Of a stretch of 64,000 bases of DNA, positions 8,635-16,380 are shown in pieces. Position 1 is the stretch's first letter. Every line of letters begins with the position of its first letter. The notes below the pieces were generated by a model that was given only the letters and a program-made list of their open reading frames with translations, was not told the DNA's origin and made no database searches. A program made the position numbers and the translations under genes. This stretch comes from Benzoatithermus flavus (GTDB lineage Bacteria > Pseudomonadota > Alphaproteobacteria > Geminicoccales > Geminicoccaceae): positions 186,001 to 250,000 of the forward strand of contig NZ_JBBLZC010000003.1 in the NCBI RefSeq assembly GCF_037908215.1. The letters are read 5' to 3'.

Positions 8635-8656
8635 CCGCCTCATGCCGAGCCGGGAT
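8635..8656 (+). repeat. Short intergenic repeat, copy 1
   Basis: Twenty-two bases starting CCGCCTCAT and ending GGGAT recur at 48119-48140 with 19 of 22 identical. Here the repeat runs into a small hairpin (AGCCG, 5-base loop, CGGCT). Both copies lie just downstream of a plus-strand gene, so they may be part of transcript 3' ends or a dispersed intergenic repeat family. Confidence 0.35.
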
Positions 8657-8828
8657 ACGGCTGTGGGGCCGCTTGCTGCAGGGACGGGGCCACATCCGAT
8701 GACGGCCTCTTGTGATGCCGAATATGCCTGCCTCGAGGATGCTGCGTGCCCGACGCACCTTTCCCGGCCCTCTCGGCGTCGCTATAAGGCCCGCGATCTT
8801 CGCCCAGCCAACATCTGGAACAGAGCTC

Positions 8829-9251
8829 ATGGCCATCGAGCGCACCCTCTCGATCATCAAGCCCGACGCCACGCGCCGCAACCTGACCGGTGCGATCAAC
8901 GACCGCTTCGAGAAGGCGGGCCTGCGCATCGTGGCCCAGAAGCGGCTCTGGCTCACCCGCGCTCAGGCCGAAGCGTTCTACGCCGTCCACCGCGAGCGCC
9001 CGTTCTTCGGCTCCCTCGTCGAGTTCATGACCAGCGGCCCGGTCGTGGTCCAGGTGCTCGAGGGCGAGAACGCGGTGGCGAGGAACCGCGAGGTGATGGG
9101 CGCCACCAACCCTGCCAACGCGGCACCGGGCACCATCCGCAAGGACTTCGCCGAGAGCATCGAGGCCAACTCGGTCCACGGCTCGGACAGCCCCGAGAAC
9201 GCGGCGATCGAGATCGCCTTCTTCTTCGCCGGCATCGAGATCGTCGGTTGA
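8829..9251 (+). CDS. ndk: Nucleoside diphosphate kinase
   Basis: A 140-residue cytoplasmic enzyme that transfers the gamma phosphate from ATP to other nucleoside diphosphates through a phosphohistidine. It shows ERTLSIIKPDA at the start, RERPFFGSLVEFM, the NPANAAPGTIRKDFA segment and the catalytic-His signature NSVHGSDS. The ATG at 8829 gives the standard length. A possible promoter -10 box TATAAG lies at 8783-8788, about 40 bases upstream of the start; no convincing -35 is visible. The 212 bases between holC and ndk hold this site and the repeat at 8635, and no other gene that I can see. Confidence 0.97.
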   Translation: MAIERTLSIIKPDATRRNLTGAINDRFEKAGLRIVAQKRLWLTRAQAEAFYAVHRERPFFGSLVEFMTSGPVVVQVLEGENAVARNREVMGATNPANAAPGTIRKDFAESIEANSVHGSDSPENAAIEIAFFFAGIEIVG

Positions 9252-9257
9252 GCCTCT

Positions 9258-9296
9258 GCCGCTCGTGGGGAGCGCCGAGCGTTTCCCATGAGCGGC
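9258..9296 (+). terminator. Hairpin downstream of ndk
   Basis: GCCGCTCGTGGG (9258-9269) pairs with CCCATGAGCGGC (9285-9296) with one mismatch across a 15-base loop, starting seven bases after the ndk stop. There is no clear T-tract, so it may be a weak or Rho-assisted terminator. The rest of the 224-bp gap to the next gene contains nothing I can recognise. Confidence 0.42.
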
Positions 9297-9475
9297 GGCT
9301 GCGCGCCGGCCTGTCCCCGGCGAAGCTCTGGGCCGGTCGGGGCTGCAGGGGAAGAGCCTTAGCGCTCTTGGAGCCGATGCTGAGAGCTTTCACCGAAGGC
9401 GGTGACGTTCCGGGGATCCGGTTCGGGCGAGGTGGCTTCTCGTGAGCCTTCCCTGAGCCCGTAGCTGCGTCCTTC

Positions 9476-10534
9476 TCAGGCCGCGGCATCCCCTGCATCC
9501 GCCGCGAAGCGCTCGATCTCGGCAGGCTCGGTGCTCCAGGCCGTCACCAGCCGGCAGCCGCTCGGCCCGAAGACGGGATAGGGGTTGAAGGCCCAGCCGC
9601 GCCGCTGCAGCCGCTCCTGCACCACAGGCGCCATGCGCACGAAGACCTCGTTGCCCTGCACGGGCCCGCAGACCTCGACACCCGGAACCCCGTCCAGCGC
9701 CCGTGCCAGAAGCTGCGCCATGGCGTTGGCGTGGCGCGCGTTCGCGAGCCACAAGTCCTCCTCGACATAGGCGAGGAGCTGGGCCGAGAGATAGCGCATC
9801 TTGGAGGCGAGCTGGCCCGCCCGCTTGGCGCGATAGGCGAGGCCGCGCGCGAGCGCGGAATCGAACACCACGATCGCCTCGGCGTTCATGGCCCCGTTCT
9901 TGGTGGCGCCGAACGAAAGGATCTTCACCCCGGCCCGCCAGGTGAGCTCGGCCGGCGTGCAGCCGAGCTCGGCCACGGCGTTGGCGAAGCGTGCACCGTC
10001 CATGAAGAGCGAGAGGCCGTGGTCCCGGCACACGGCACCGAGCTCCCGGACCTCCTCGACCGTGTAGATGGCACCCAGCTCGGTCGCCTGGGTGATCGCG
10101 AGGGCCGCGGGCTGTGCCGCGTGCACGTCGTCGATCGGCCAAGCCGCGAGCCGCGCGCGCACGGTCGCGGCCGCGAGCTTGGCCCGCTCGCCCGGAAGGG
10201 CGACGAGGCGCGCTCCCCCGGTGAACAGCTCGGGTGCGGTCGATTCGTCCGTCACGAGGTGGCTCGCCTCGTGGCAGAGGATGGCGCCGTAGGGTGGGGT
10301 AAGGGCCGAGACGGCGAGCACGTTGGCGATGGTTCCGGTCGAGACCGGAAAGACCGCGACCTCGGTCTCGAACAGCTCGCGGAACCGCTCCTGCAGGCGA
10401 CGCGTCCACGGATCGGCGCCGTAGGACGGCACGGGCTCCCGGTTCGCCCGCAACAGCGCCTCCATGATCGCCGGCGCCACCGGTGCGGTGTTGTCCGAGG
10501 CGAGCCCGGCCAGGACCTCGTCGCCGCCCCGCAT
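9476..10534 (-). CDS. ltaE: Low-specificity L-threonine aldolase
   Basis: A 352-residue PLP-dependent lyase that splits L-threonine or L-allo-threonine into glycine and acetaldehyde. It opens with LASDNTAPVAPAIMEAL, the typical aldolase entry. The PLP-phosphate region is VFPVSTGTIANVLA, MDGARFANA carries the Asp that pairs with the PLP ring, and SFGATKNGAM holds the Schiff-base lysine. The ATG at 10534 is favoured over the GTG at 10540 because GAGG lies seven bases before it. It follows the MBL hydrolase with a two-base gap on the same strand, so the two are almost certainly co-transcribed. Confidence 0.9.
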   Translation of the reverse strand: MRGGDEVLAGLASDNTAPVAPAIMEALLRANREPVPSYGADPWTRRLQERFRELFETEVAVFPVSTGTIANVLAVSALTPPYGAILCHEASHLVTDESTAPELFTGGARLVALPGERAKLAAATVRARLAAWPIDDVHAAQPAALAITQATELGAIYTVEEVRELGAVCRDHGLSLFMDGARFANAVAELGCTPAELTWRAGVKILSFGATKNGAMNAEAIVVFDSALARGLAYRAKRAGQLASKMRYLSAQLLAYVEEDLWLANARHANAMAQLLARALDGVPGVEVCGPVQGNEVFVRMAPVVQERLQRRGWAFNPYPVFGPSGCRLVTAWSTEPAEIERFAADAGDAAA

Positions 10535-10536
10535 CG

Positions 10537-11271
10537 TCACGCCTCGAGCCCCTTCGCTTCCAGCCAGCTCCGGATCAGCGCACGGAAGCGCTCGCCCGGG
10601 CAGCTCGGGAAATGCCCGCCGTGCATCACGCGCACCGGCAGAGTCAGGAGGCGGCGCATGCTCGCGACATAGGCTTCGGCATCCGAGCCGGGGCAGTCCT
10701 CGACCAGAGCGCCGTCGTAGACGATGTCGCCCGAGAACAGGATCCCGGTCTTGCGCTCGAACAGCGCGATACCGCCCGGCGAATGGCCGGGCGTGTGGAT
10801 CACCTCGAACATCCGGTCGCCGAGATCGACCACGTCGCCATCCTCGAGGAGCCGCGTGGCCGGCGCCGCCTTCGGGCAGTAGGTGGCCGAGCGGTAGGGC
10901 TCGGGCGGCAGCGCCTCGAACACCTCGTCCGTGACATAGGGTTCGACCAGGGTGTTGACCCGGTCCGGCCGTGCCAGCGGCAGGGCTTCGGCAGCGTGCA
11001 CCCAGCGCTCGGCGAACTCGTGATGGCCGCCGATATGGTCGAAGTGGGTATGGCTCGCGACCGCCACGAGCGGCTTTTCGGTCAGGAGCGGGATCTGCTC
11101 GCGCAAGGAGACGACGCCCCAGCCCGAATCGATCAGGAGATCACGGTCCCGACCCCGCACGTGCCAGATGTTGCAGCGGTAGAACTCCCTGATCCAGGGC
11201 TCGTCGATCCAGGTCACGTCGTCGCCGACGCGGCGGACCCGGAACCAGTCGGCGGCAGGAATCCGGCGCAA
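10537..11271 (-). CDS. MBL-fold metallo-hydrolase
   Basis: A 244-residue metallo-beta-lactamase-fold protein. The metal-binding motif is SHTHFDHIGG (HxHxDH), followed by the further ligands in HTPGHSPG and FSGDIVYDG and a late His in MHGGHFPSC. This layout fits glyoxalase II-like or quorum-lactonase-like hydrolases; the substrate cannot be read from the sequence. The start is uncertain: TTG at 11271 is used, with GAGGAG very close upstream overlapping the purN stop. It lies between purN and ltaE on the same strand with seven bases and two bases of spacing, so it belongs to the purM-purN-MBL-ltaE transcription unit. Confidence 0.8.
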   Translation of the reverse strand: MRRIPAADWFRVRRVGDDVTWIDEPWIREFYRCNIWHVRGRDRDLLIDSGWGVVSLREQIPLLTEKPLVAVASHTHFDHIGGHHEFAERWVHAAEALPLARPDRVNTLVEPYVTDEVFEALPPEPYRSATYCPKAAPATRLLEDGDVVDLGDRMFEVIHTPGHSPGGIALFERKTGILFSGDIVYDGALVEDCPGSDAEAYVASMRRLLTLPVRVMHGGHFPSCPGERFRALIRSWLEAKGLEA

Positions 11272-11277
11272 CGCTCC

Positions 11278-11934
11278 TCAGCCCTCCATGCTCTGCTTCA
11301 GGAGCGGGTGCCGCAGGAGCCGGGGTGCCGCCGCCTCGACCCGCTCGCCCGCCACGCGCACGGCACCCGAGGCCAGGAGCTGGAGCGCCAGCGGGTAGCA
11401 GCGGTGCTCGAGCTCGAGTACTCTCGCGGCGAGCCGGGCCTCGTCGTCCTCCGGCAGGACGGGCACGATGCCCTGGACCAGGATCGGCCCGTCGTCGAGC
11501 TCGGGCCGGACCAGATGGACGGTGCAGCCGTGCACGAGGACACCGGCGGCGAGCGCCCTCGCATGGGTATGAAGGCCGCGGAACGCGGGCAGGAGAGAGG
11601 GGTGGATGTTGAGCATCCGGTCGCGCCAGGCCTCGACGAAGCCCGGGGTGAGGATGCGCATGAACCCGGCGAGGCACACGATCTCCACCTCCGCCGCGTG
11701 GAGCTCCGCCATGATCGCGGCCTCGAACGCGGCCCGGTCCGGATGGTGCCGATGATCGACCACGACGGCGGGGATGCCGGCGCGCTCGGCTCGCACGAGC
11801 CCGAAGGCATCGGCACGGTTGCTCACGACGAGCACGATCTCGGCCGCCGAGTCGCTCCGCGTGCCGGCGTCGATCAGCGCCTGCAGGTTCGAGCCGCTGC
11901 CCGAGATCAGAACCGCGACGCGACGGCGGACCAT
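11278..11934 (-). CDS. purN: Phosphoribosylglycinamide formyltransferase
   Basis: A 218-residue enzyme of de novo purine synthesis that formylates GAR using 10-formyltetrahydrofolate. It shows RVAVLISGSGSNLQALI at the start, LAGFMRILTPGFV, LNIHPSLLPAFRG with the catalytic Asn and His, and DDGPILVQ with the catalytic Asp. The gene overlaps the 3' end of purM by 28 bases, implying translational coupling. Length is normal for PurN. Confidence 0.96.
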   Translation of the reverse strand: MVRRRVAVLISGSGSNLQALIDAGTRSDSAAEIVLVVSNRADAFGLVRAERAGIPAVVVDHRHHPDRAAFEAAIMAELHAAEVEIVCLAGFMRILTPGFVEAWRDRMLNIHPSLLPAFRGLHTHARALAAGVLVHGCTVHLVRPELDDGPILVQGIVPVLPEDDEARLAARVLELEHRCYPLALQLLASGAVRVAGERVEAAAPRLLRHPLLKQSMEG

Positions 11935-13007
11935 GCGGCCTCGAGATTCTCGAATTCGACGTGCGGGCGGCCCCGGCCTTCCGCGATGGTGCCGATGGTG
12001 TAGACGGTCTCGTTCGCACCTTCGAGGGCCCGGCGGACCGCTTCCGCCTGCTCGGAAGCCACTACCAGCACCATGCCGATGCCACAGTTAAAGGTGCGCA
12101 GGAGCTCGAGCGCGTCGAGCCGGCCGACCTCGGCGAGCCAGCGGAACATGGGCGGCAGGGTCCAGCGGGCGACGTCGAGCCGCATCACCTGCCCCTCGCC
12201 CAGGACCCGCGGCGGATTCTCGACGAGGCCACCGCCCGTGATGTGCGCGAGTGCTTTGACCCCGCCGGTCGCGATGCCGGCGAGGCAACTTTTGACGTAG
12301 ATCCGGGTGGGGGCGAGGAGAGCATCGCCGAGGCGCTGCTCCGGCGCCCAAGGGCAGGGGTCGTCGAGTCCCAGCCCCTGTTCGCGGAGCACCAAGCGCA
12401 CGAGCGAGAAGCCGTTCGCGTGCACACCCGAGGAGGCGAGACCCAGGACGACGTCGCCGGCCCGGATCTCGGTCGTGCGCGGCAGGATGGCGTCGCGCTC
12501 GACCGCGCCCACCGCGAAGCCGGCGAGATCGAACTCGCCCCGGCCGTAGAGTCCCGGCATCTCGGCGGTCTCGCCGCCGATGAGAGCGCAGCCGGCGAGC
12601 CGGCAGCCCTCGCTGATGCCGGCGATCACCTCGCCCGCCATCGCGGGCACGAGGCGGCCAGTCGCGAAATAGTCCAGGAAGAACAGAGGCTGGGCACCCT
12701 GGACGACGAGATCGTTGACGCACATGGCGACGAGGTCGATCCCCACCGCTCGGTGCGCGCCCGCCTCCGCCGCCAGCAGCACCTTGGTGCCGACACCGTC
12801 GGTGGTGGCGACCAGGACCGGGTCCTTGAAGCCGCAGGCCGCGAGGTCGAACAGGCCGCCGAAGCCGCCGATGGATCCCATCCAGCCGGCCCGGCGGGTC
12901 GCCTTGGCCATGGGCTCGATATGCGTGACCAGGTCGGCTCCGGCGTCGATGTCGACGCCGGCCTCGGCATAGCGGCCGCCGCTGGTGCGAGTTCCTTGTG
13001 TCGTCAT
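11907..13007 (-). CDS. purM: Phosphoribosylformylglycinamidine cyclo-ligase (AIR synthetase)
   Basis: A 366-residue ATP-dependent enzyme that closes the imidazole ring of FGAM to give AIR in purine synthesis. It has the family segments YAEAGVDIDAG, DGVGTKVLLA, GIDLVAMCVNDL and GGETAEMPG, then HITGGGLVENPPRVL. The ATG at 13007 gives the standard length. It heads a minus-strand unit with purN, the MBL hydrolase and ltaE, and is divergent from the DUF2066 gene across a 72-bp gap. Confidence 0.97.
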   Translation of the reverse strand: MTTQGTRTSGGRYAEAGVDIDAGADLVTHIEPMAKATRRAGWMGSIGGFGGLFDLAACGFKDPVLVATTDGVGTKVLLAAEAGAHRAVGIDLVAMCVNDLVVQGAQPLFFLDYFATGRLVPAMAGEVIAGISEGCRLAGCALIGGETAEMPGLYGRGEFDLAGFAVGAVERDAILPRTTEIRAGDVVLGLASSGVHANGFSLVRLVLREQGLGLDDPCPWAPEQRLGDALLAPTRIYVKSCLAGIATGGVKALAHITGGGLVENPPRVLGEGQVMRLDVARWTLPPMFRWLAEVGRLDALELLRTFNCGIGMVLVVASEQAEAVRRALEGANETVYTIGTIAEGRGRPHVEFENLEAAWSAVASRF

Positions 13008-13079
13008 GCGCGCGTGGCTAGTTGACAGCTATCCGCTTCGGTCGGCGTAGGACGACAAGGCATACAGAGTGGGACGGGA

Positions 13080-14240
13080 ATGCGCAACGAAGCTTCCGCC
13101 TGGCTTGGGACGTGGCGCAGCGCCGCGCTCCTTCTCCTGGCATGGCTCGCCCTGCCCGGAGCGGCCGGGGCGGCCGACCTCTACCGCGTGCAGGGCATTC
13201 CGGTCGATGTCACGGCCGCGAGTGCCGTGGCGGCACGCCAGATCGCGATCGACAGCGGCGAGCGCGAGGGGCTCGTCCGGCTGATGCGCCGGCTGACCTC
13301 GCCCGACGATCACGCCGCCCTGCCACCGGTCGACCGGCTGCCGGTCGAGCGGTTCGTCAACAGCTTCGAGATCGCGCAGGAGAAGCTGGGGCCCACCCGC
13401 TACATCGCCACCCTCAACGTCAGCTACGTCGCGGCCGAGGTCCAAGGCCTGCTGCGGAGTGCCGGCATCCCGTTCGTCACCCGCCGCTCCGATCCGATCC
13501 TCGTGGTTCCGGTCGAGGCCTCGGGCGAGGCCGCACCCGCGGCCTGGGTCGAGAACGGTCCCTGGCGTGCGGCCTGGGACGAAGGCGTGAGCCGGGCTAC
13601 CGTCACCGTGCTCGCCCTGCCTTTGGGCGATCTCGCCGACATTTCGGCGGCGCCGGGAACGGCGGTCGCGGCCGGGGACAAGGCGGCGCTCGACGCGCTG
13701 GCGGCGCGCTACGGCAGCGGGACGGTAGCGGTGGCGAGCGCCAGGCTCGAGCGTGCTCCCGACACGGGCAAGCTCACCCGGATCACCGTCAGCGTCCGGC
13801 GCGCCGATGCCTGGGGCAAGCCTCTCTTGGATGCCGCCCTCGACGTGGCGCCGAACGAGACCGAGCCGGCCGCTCTGGGGCGGGCGGTGGATCGCGTGAT
13901 CGGCGCCGTCGAGAACGACTGGAAGCGGCAGACGCTCGTGCGCAAAGGCCCGGTTTCGCTGCTTTCGGCGGCGCTGCCGCTTGCCGATCTGGCGAGCTGG
14001 GTGCAGATAAGAAGGCAGCTCACCGGTCTGCCCGAGATCCGTTCCGTGCAGGTCGATGCCTTCGCGCAGACCGAAGCGCGCCTGACGATCGGCTATGCCG
14101 GGGATCTGCCGCAGCTCGCGGCGGCCGTCGAGCGGATCGGGCTCTCGTTGGCCCAGGAGAACGACGGATGGCACTTGCGACCAGCGGGCGGCCCGGCGGC
14201 CTATCCGGCGCCGTCGCCCGCCTTGCCTGCTACGCCATGA
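13080..14240 (+). CDS. DUF2066-family exported protein
   Basis: A 386-residue protein with a clear signal peptide (LLLLAWLALPGAAGAAD). The mature part begins LYRVQGIPVDVTA and continues RQIAIDSGEREGLVRLMRRL, the DUF2066 pattern. The function is unknown. A good ribosome-binding site (GGGACGGGA) precedes the ATG. The stop overlaps the start of the CDP-alcohol phosphatidyltransferase gene (ATGA), and hdaA follows; this order recurs in alphaproteobacteria from memory, so the protein may be tied to envelope biology. The C-terminus is Pro/Ala-rich. Confidence 0.8.
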   Translation: MRNEASAWLGTWRSAALLLLAWLALPGAAGAADLYRVQGIPVDVTAASAVAARQIAIDSGEREGLVRLMRRLTSPDDHAALPPVDRLPVERFVNSFEIAQEKLGPTRYIATLNVSYVAAEVQGLLRSAGIPFVTRRSDPILVVPVEASGEAAPAAWVENGPWRAAWDEGVSRATVTVLALPLGDLADISAAPGTAVAAGDKAALDALAARYGSGTVAVASARLERAPDTGKLTRITVSVRRADAWGKPLLDAALDVAPNETEPAALGRAVDRVIGAVENDWKRQTLVRKGPVSLLSAALPLADLASWVQIRRQLTGLPEIRSVQVDAFAQTEARLTIGYAGDLPQLAAAVERIGLSLAQENDGWHLRPAGGPAAYPAPSPALPATP

Positions 14241-14797
14241 GCGCTGCCGCGCAGAACGCCGCCAATCTCCTGACCCTGGCGCGGCTGCTCTGCGTGCCGC
14301 CGATCGTGCTGCTCACCGCGAGCGGGGCCTATCGCGACGCGGCGTTCCTGTTCCTTCTGGCGGCGCTCACCGACTTCGCCGACGGCTTCGTGGCGAAGCG
14401 CATCACCGGCCCGACCCCGCTCGGTGCCGTCCTCGATCCTCTGGCCGACAAGCTCCTGATGGCGGCTCTGCTCCTCACCCTCGTCCTCGAGGGCCATCTG
14501 CCGGCCTGGATCGTGCTTCTCGTGATCGGCCGCGACCTTCTGATCGTCTCGGGCACCCTGGCCCTGCGCCTCCTCGTCGGCCGGTTCCGGGTCGAGCCGC
14601 TGCTGATCGGCAAGCTCTCGACCTTCTTCCAACTCGTGCTGGGCGGGGCCGTGCTCGCCGAGCTCTCGGTGCTGCCGGGTTTGGGGGCATGGCTCCACCC
14701 GCTCCTGATGTGCACGGCGGCGCTCGTGGTGGCTTCCGCGCTCGCCTACCTCCATGCGGCCGCGCGCATCTGGTCGCTGGCGCGGGTGGCCCGCTGA
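14237..14797 (+). CDS. CDP-alcohol phosphatidyltransferase family protein
   Basis: A 186-residue membrane enzyme with about five hydrophobic segments. It carries the CDP-alcohol phosphatidyltransferase signature: DFADGFVAKR followed by GAVLDPLADK, that is the D-x2-D-G-x2-A...G-x3-D-x3-D metal-binding set. Members make phosphatidylglycerophosphate, phosphatidylserine or cardiolipin from CDP-diacylglycerol; the acceptor here is not determined. The signature is conserved except that Ala-Lys-Arg replaces Ala-Arg. It is translationally coupled to the DUF2066 gene (4-base overlap) and followed by hdaA after 23 bases. Confidence 0.86.
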   Translation: MSAAAQNAANLLTLARLLCVPPIVLLTASGAYRDAAFLFLLAALTDFADGFVAKRITGPTPLGAVLDPLADKLLMAALLLTLVLEGHLPAWIVLLVIGRDLLIVSGTLALRLLVGRFRVEPLLIGKLSTFFQLVLGGAVLAELSVLPGLGAWLHPLLMCTAALVVASALAYLHAAARIWSLARVAR

Positions 14798-14820
14798 TCC
14801 AGCCCGTACCGGCCGCCCGC

Positions 14821-15594
14821 GTGACCGACCCGGTTCCGGCAGACCTCGACGCCCGCCCGCCCGCGAGCATCGCGGCGGGAGCGCCCGACGGCCGCCAGCT
14901 CGTGCTCGACCTGCCGCATCCCGTGGGCGAAGGGCTCGCCGACTTCCTCCCGGCCCCGTCGAACCGGGCAGCGCTCGACGCCGTGCTGCGCTGGCCCGCT
15001 TGGCCGGCGCCGGCCTGCCTGCTCGTGGGCCCGCCCGGCAGCGGCAAGACCCACCTCGCCAAGATCTGGGCCGAACGCGCGGGCGCCGTCGTGCTGCAGG
15101 GCCGCGAGCTCTGGGAGCCGGCCGAGCCGCTCCGGCGTTTGGGCGACGCTCGCGCCTGCGTCGTCGACGAGGCCGAGGACCTCGCCGACGAGGCGCTCCT
15201 GTTCCATCTCTACAACCGCATTGTCGAGCGGCGGGGCAGCCTCCTGCTCACGGCCGGCCGACCGGTAGCGGCCTGGGGCTTGGCACTTCCCGACCTCCGC
15301 TCGCGCCTGCTCACCGCCTGGACCGTCCGGATCGAGCCGCCCGACGACCAGCTTCTGGCAGCGCTCCTGGTCAAGCAGTTCGCCGACCGTCAGCTCAAGG
15401 TCGACGGCGAGGTCGTCGCCTTCCTCGTCAACCGGATCGAGCGCTCCTTCGCCGCCGCCCGGACCGTGGTGCGTGCGCTCGATCGCGCCTCGCTGCGCGC
15501 CCGCCGGCCCGTCACCATGCCGCTCGCACGGCTCGTCCTCGAGGAGCTCGAGCAGCAGCAGATCGAGCAGCAAACCGAACAGGGAAACCGTTGA
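14821..15594 (+). CDS. hdaA: DnaA-regulatory AAA+ protein (Hda/HdaA type)
   Basis: A 257-residue DnaA-related ATPase without a DNA-binding domain. The N-terminus carries RQLVLDLPHP, resembling the clamp-binding motif (QL.LDL) by which Hda binds the DNA polymerase beta clamp. Walker A is GPPGSGKTHL, Walker B is CVVDEAEDL, and arginine-finger and sensor regions follow (LPDLRSRLLTAW). Hda stimulates hydrolysis of DnaA-bound ATP after initiation, limiting re-replication. The start is GTG at 14821. The C-terminal tail is Gln/Glu-rich. Its stop overlaps the start of the SDR gene (TGATG). Confidence 0.88.
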   Translation: MTDPVPADLDARPPASIAAGAPDGRQLVLDLPHPVGEGLADFLPAPSNRAALDAVLRWPAWPAPACLLVGPPGSGKTHLAKIWAERAGAVVLQGRELWEPAEPLRRLGDARACVVDEAEDLADEALLFHLYNRIVERRGSLLLTAGRPVAAWGLALPDLRSRLLTAWTVRIEPPDDQLLAALLVKQFADRQLKVDGEVVAFLVNRIERSFAAARTVVRALDRASLRARRPVTMPLARLVLEELEQQQIEQQTEQGNR

Positions 15595-16373
15595 TGGATC
15601 TCGGCATCAAAGGCAGGAAGGCCATCGTCTGCGCCGCGAGCAAGGGTCTCGGCCGCGCCTGCGCCATGGCGCTGGCCGAGAACGGCGTGGACCTCGTCGT
15701 CAACGCGCGCGGGCAGGAGGCTCTGGAGGCGACCGCGGCGGCGATCCGGCAGGCGACCGGCGCGAGCGTCACGGCGGTCGCGGCCGACATCACCACACCC
15801 GAAGGGCGGGCCGCGGTGCTGGCCGCATGCCCCGCACCCGACATCCTGGTCAACAACGCCGGCGGGCCGCCGCCCGGCGATTTTCGCGACTGGGGCGAGG
15901 CGGAATGGATCGCAGCGCTCCGCGCCAACATGCTGACCCCGATCGAGCTGATCAAGGCGGTGGTCGACGGCATGGGCGAGCGTGGCTTCGGCCGGATCGT
16001 CAACATCACCTCCAGCGCCGTGAAGGCGCCGATTGCCGAACTCGGCCTCTCCAACGGTGCTCGCGCCGGGCTCACGGGCTTCGTGGCCGGGCTCGCCCGC
16101 GCGGTGGCGGGAAAGGGGGTCACGATCAACAACATCCTGCCGGGCCGGTTCGCGACCGACCGGCTCATGAGCAATTTCGCCGCGAACGCCAGGAAGCGCG
16201 GCGTTCCCGTCGAGGAGGTCGCGCGCGCGGCGCGAACCGCCATCCCGGCCGGCCGGTTCGGCGAGCCCGAGGAGTTCGGCCAGCTCTGTGCTTTCATCTG
16301 CTCGCGCCACGCCGGCTACATCACCGGGCAGAATCTCCTGATCGACGGCGGCGCCTTCCCGGGCACGCTGTGA
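15594..16373 (+). CDS. SDR-family protein lacking the catalytic Tyr-Lys pair
   Basis: A 259-residue Rossmann-fold protein of the short-chain dehydrogenase/reductase family. The cofactor-binding segment is CAASKGLGRACA, the NNAG motif is at residues 87-90 (LVNNAGG), and NITSSAV supplies the usual Ser. Where the catalytic YxxxK should be, the sequence reads SNGAR (residues 153-157), so Tyr is Ser and Lys is Arg. The C-terminus (GQNLLIDGGAFPGTL) is FabG-like. The protein may therefore be non-reductive or have altered chemistry; 'FabG' should not be assigned. It is coupled to hdaA by a TGATG overlap and is followed by anmK after seven bases. Confidence 0.85.
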   Translation: MDLGIKGRKAIVCAASKGLGRACAMALAENGVDLVVNARGQEALEATAAAIRQATGASVTAVAADITTPEGRAAVLAACPAPDILVNNAGGPPPGDFRDWGEAEWIAALRANMLTPIELIKAVVDGMGERGFGRIVNITSSAVKAPIAELGLSNGARAGLTGFVAGLARAVAGKGVTINNILPGRFATDRLMSNFAANARKRGVPVEEVARAARTAIPAGRFGEPEEFGQLCAFICSRHAGYITGQNLLIDGGAFPGTL

Positions 16374-16380
16374 GGCCGGC

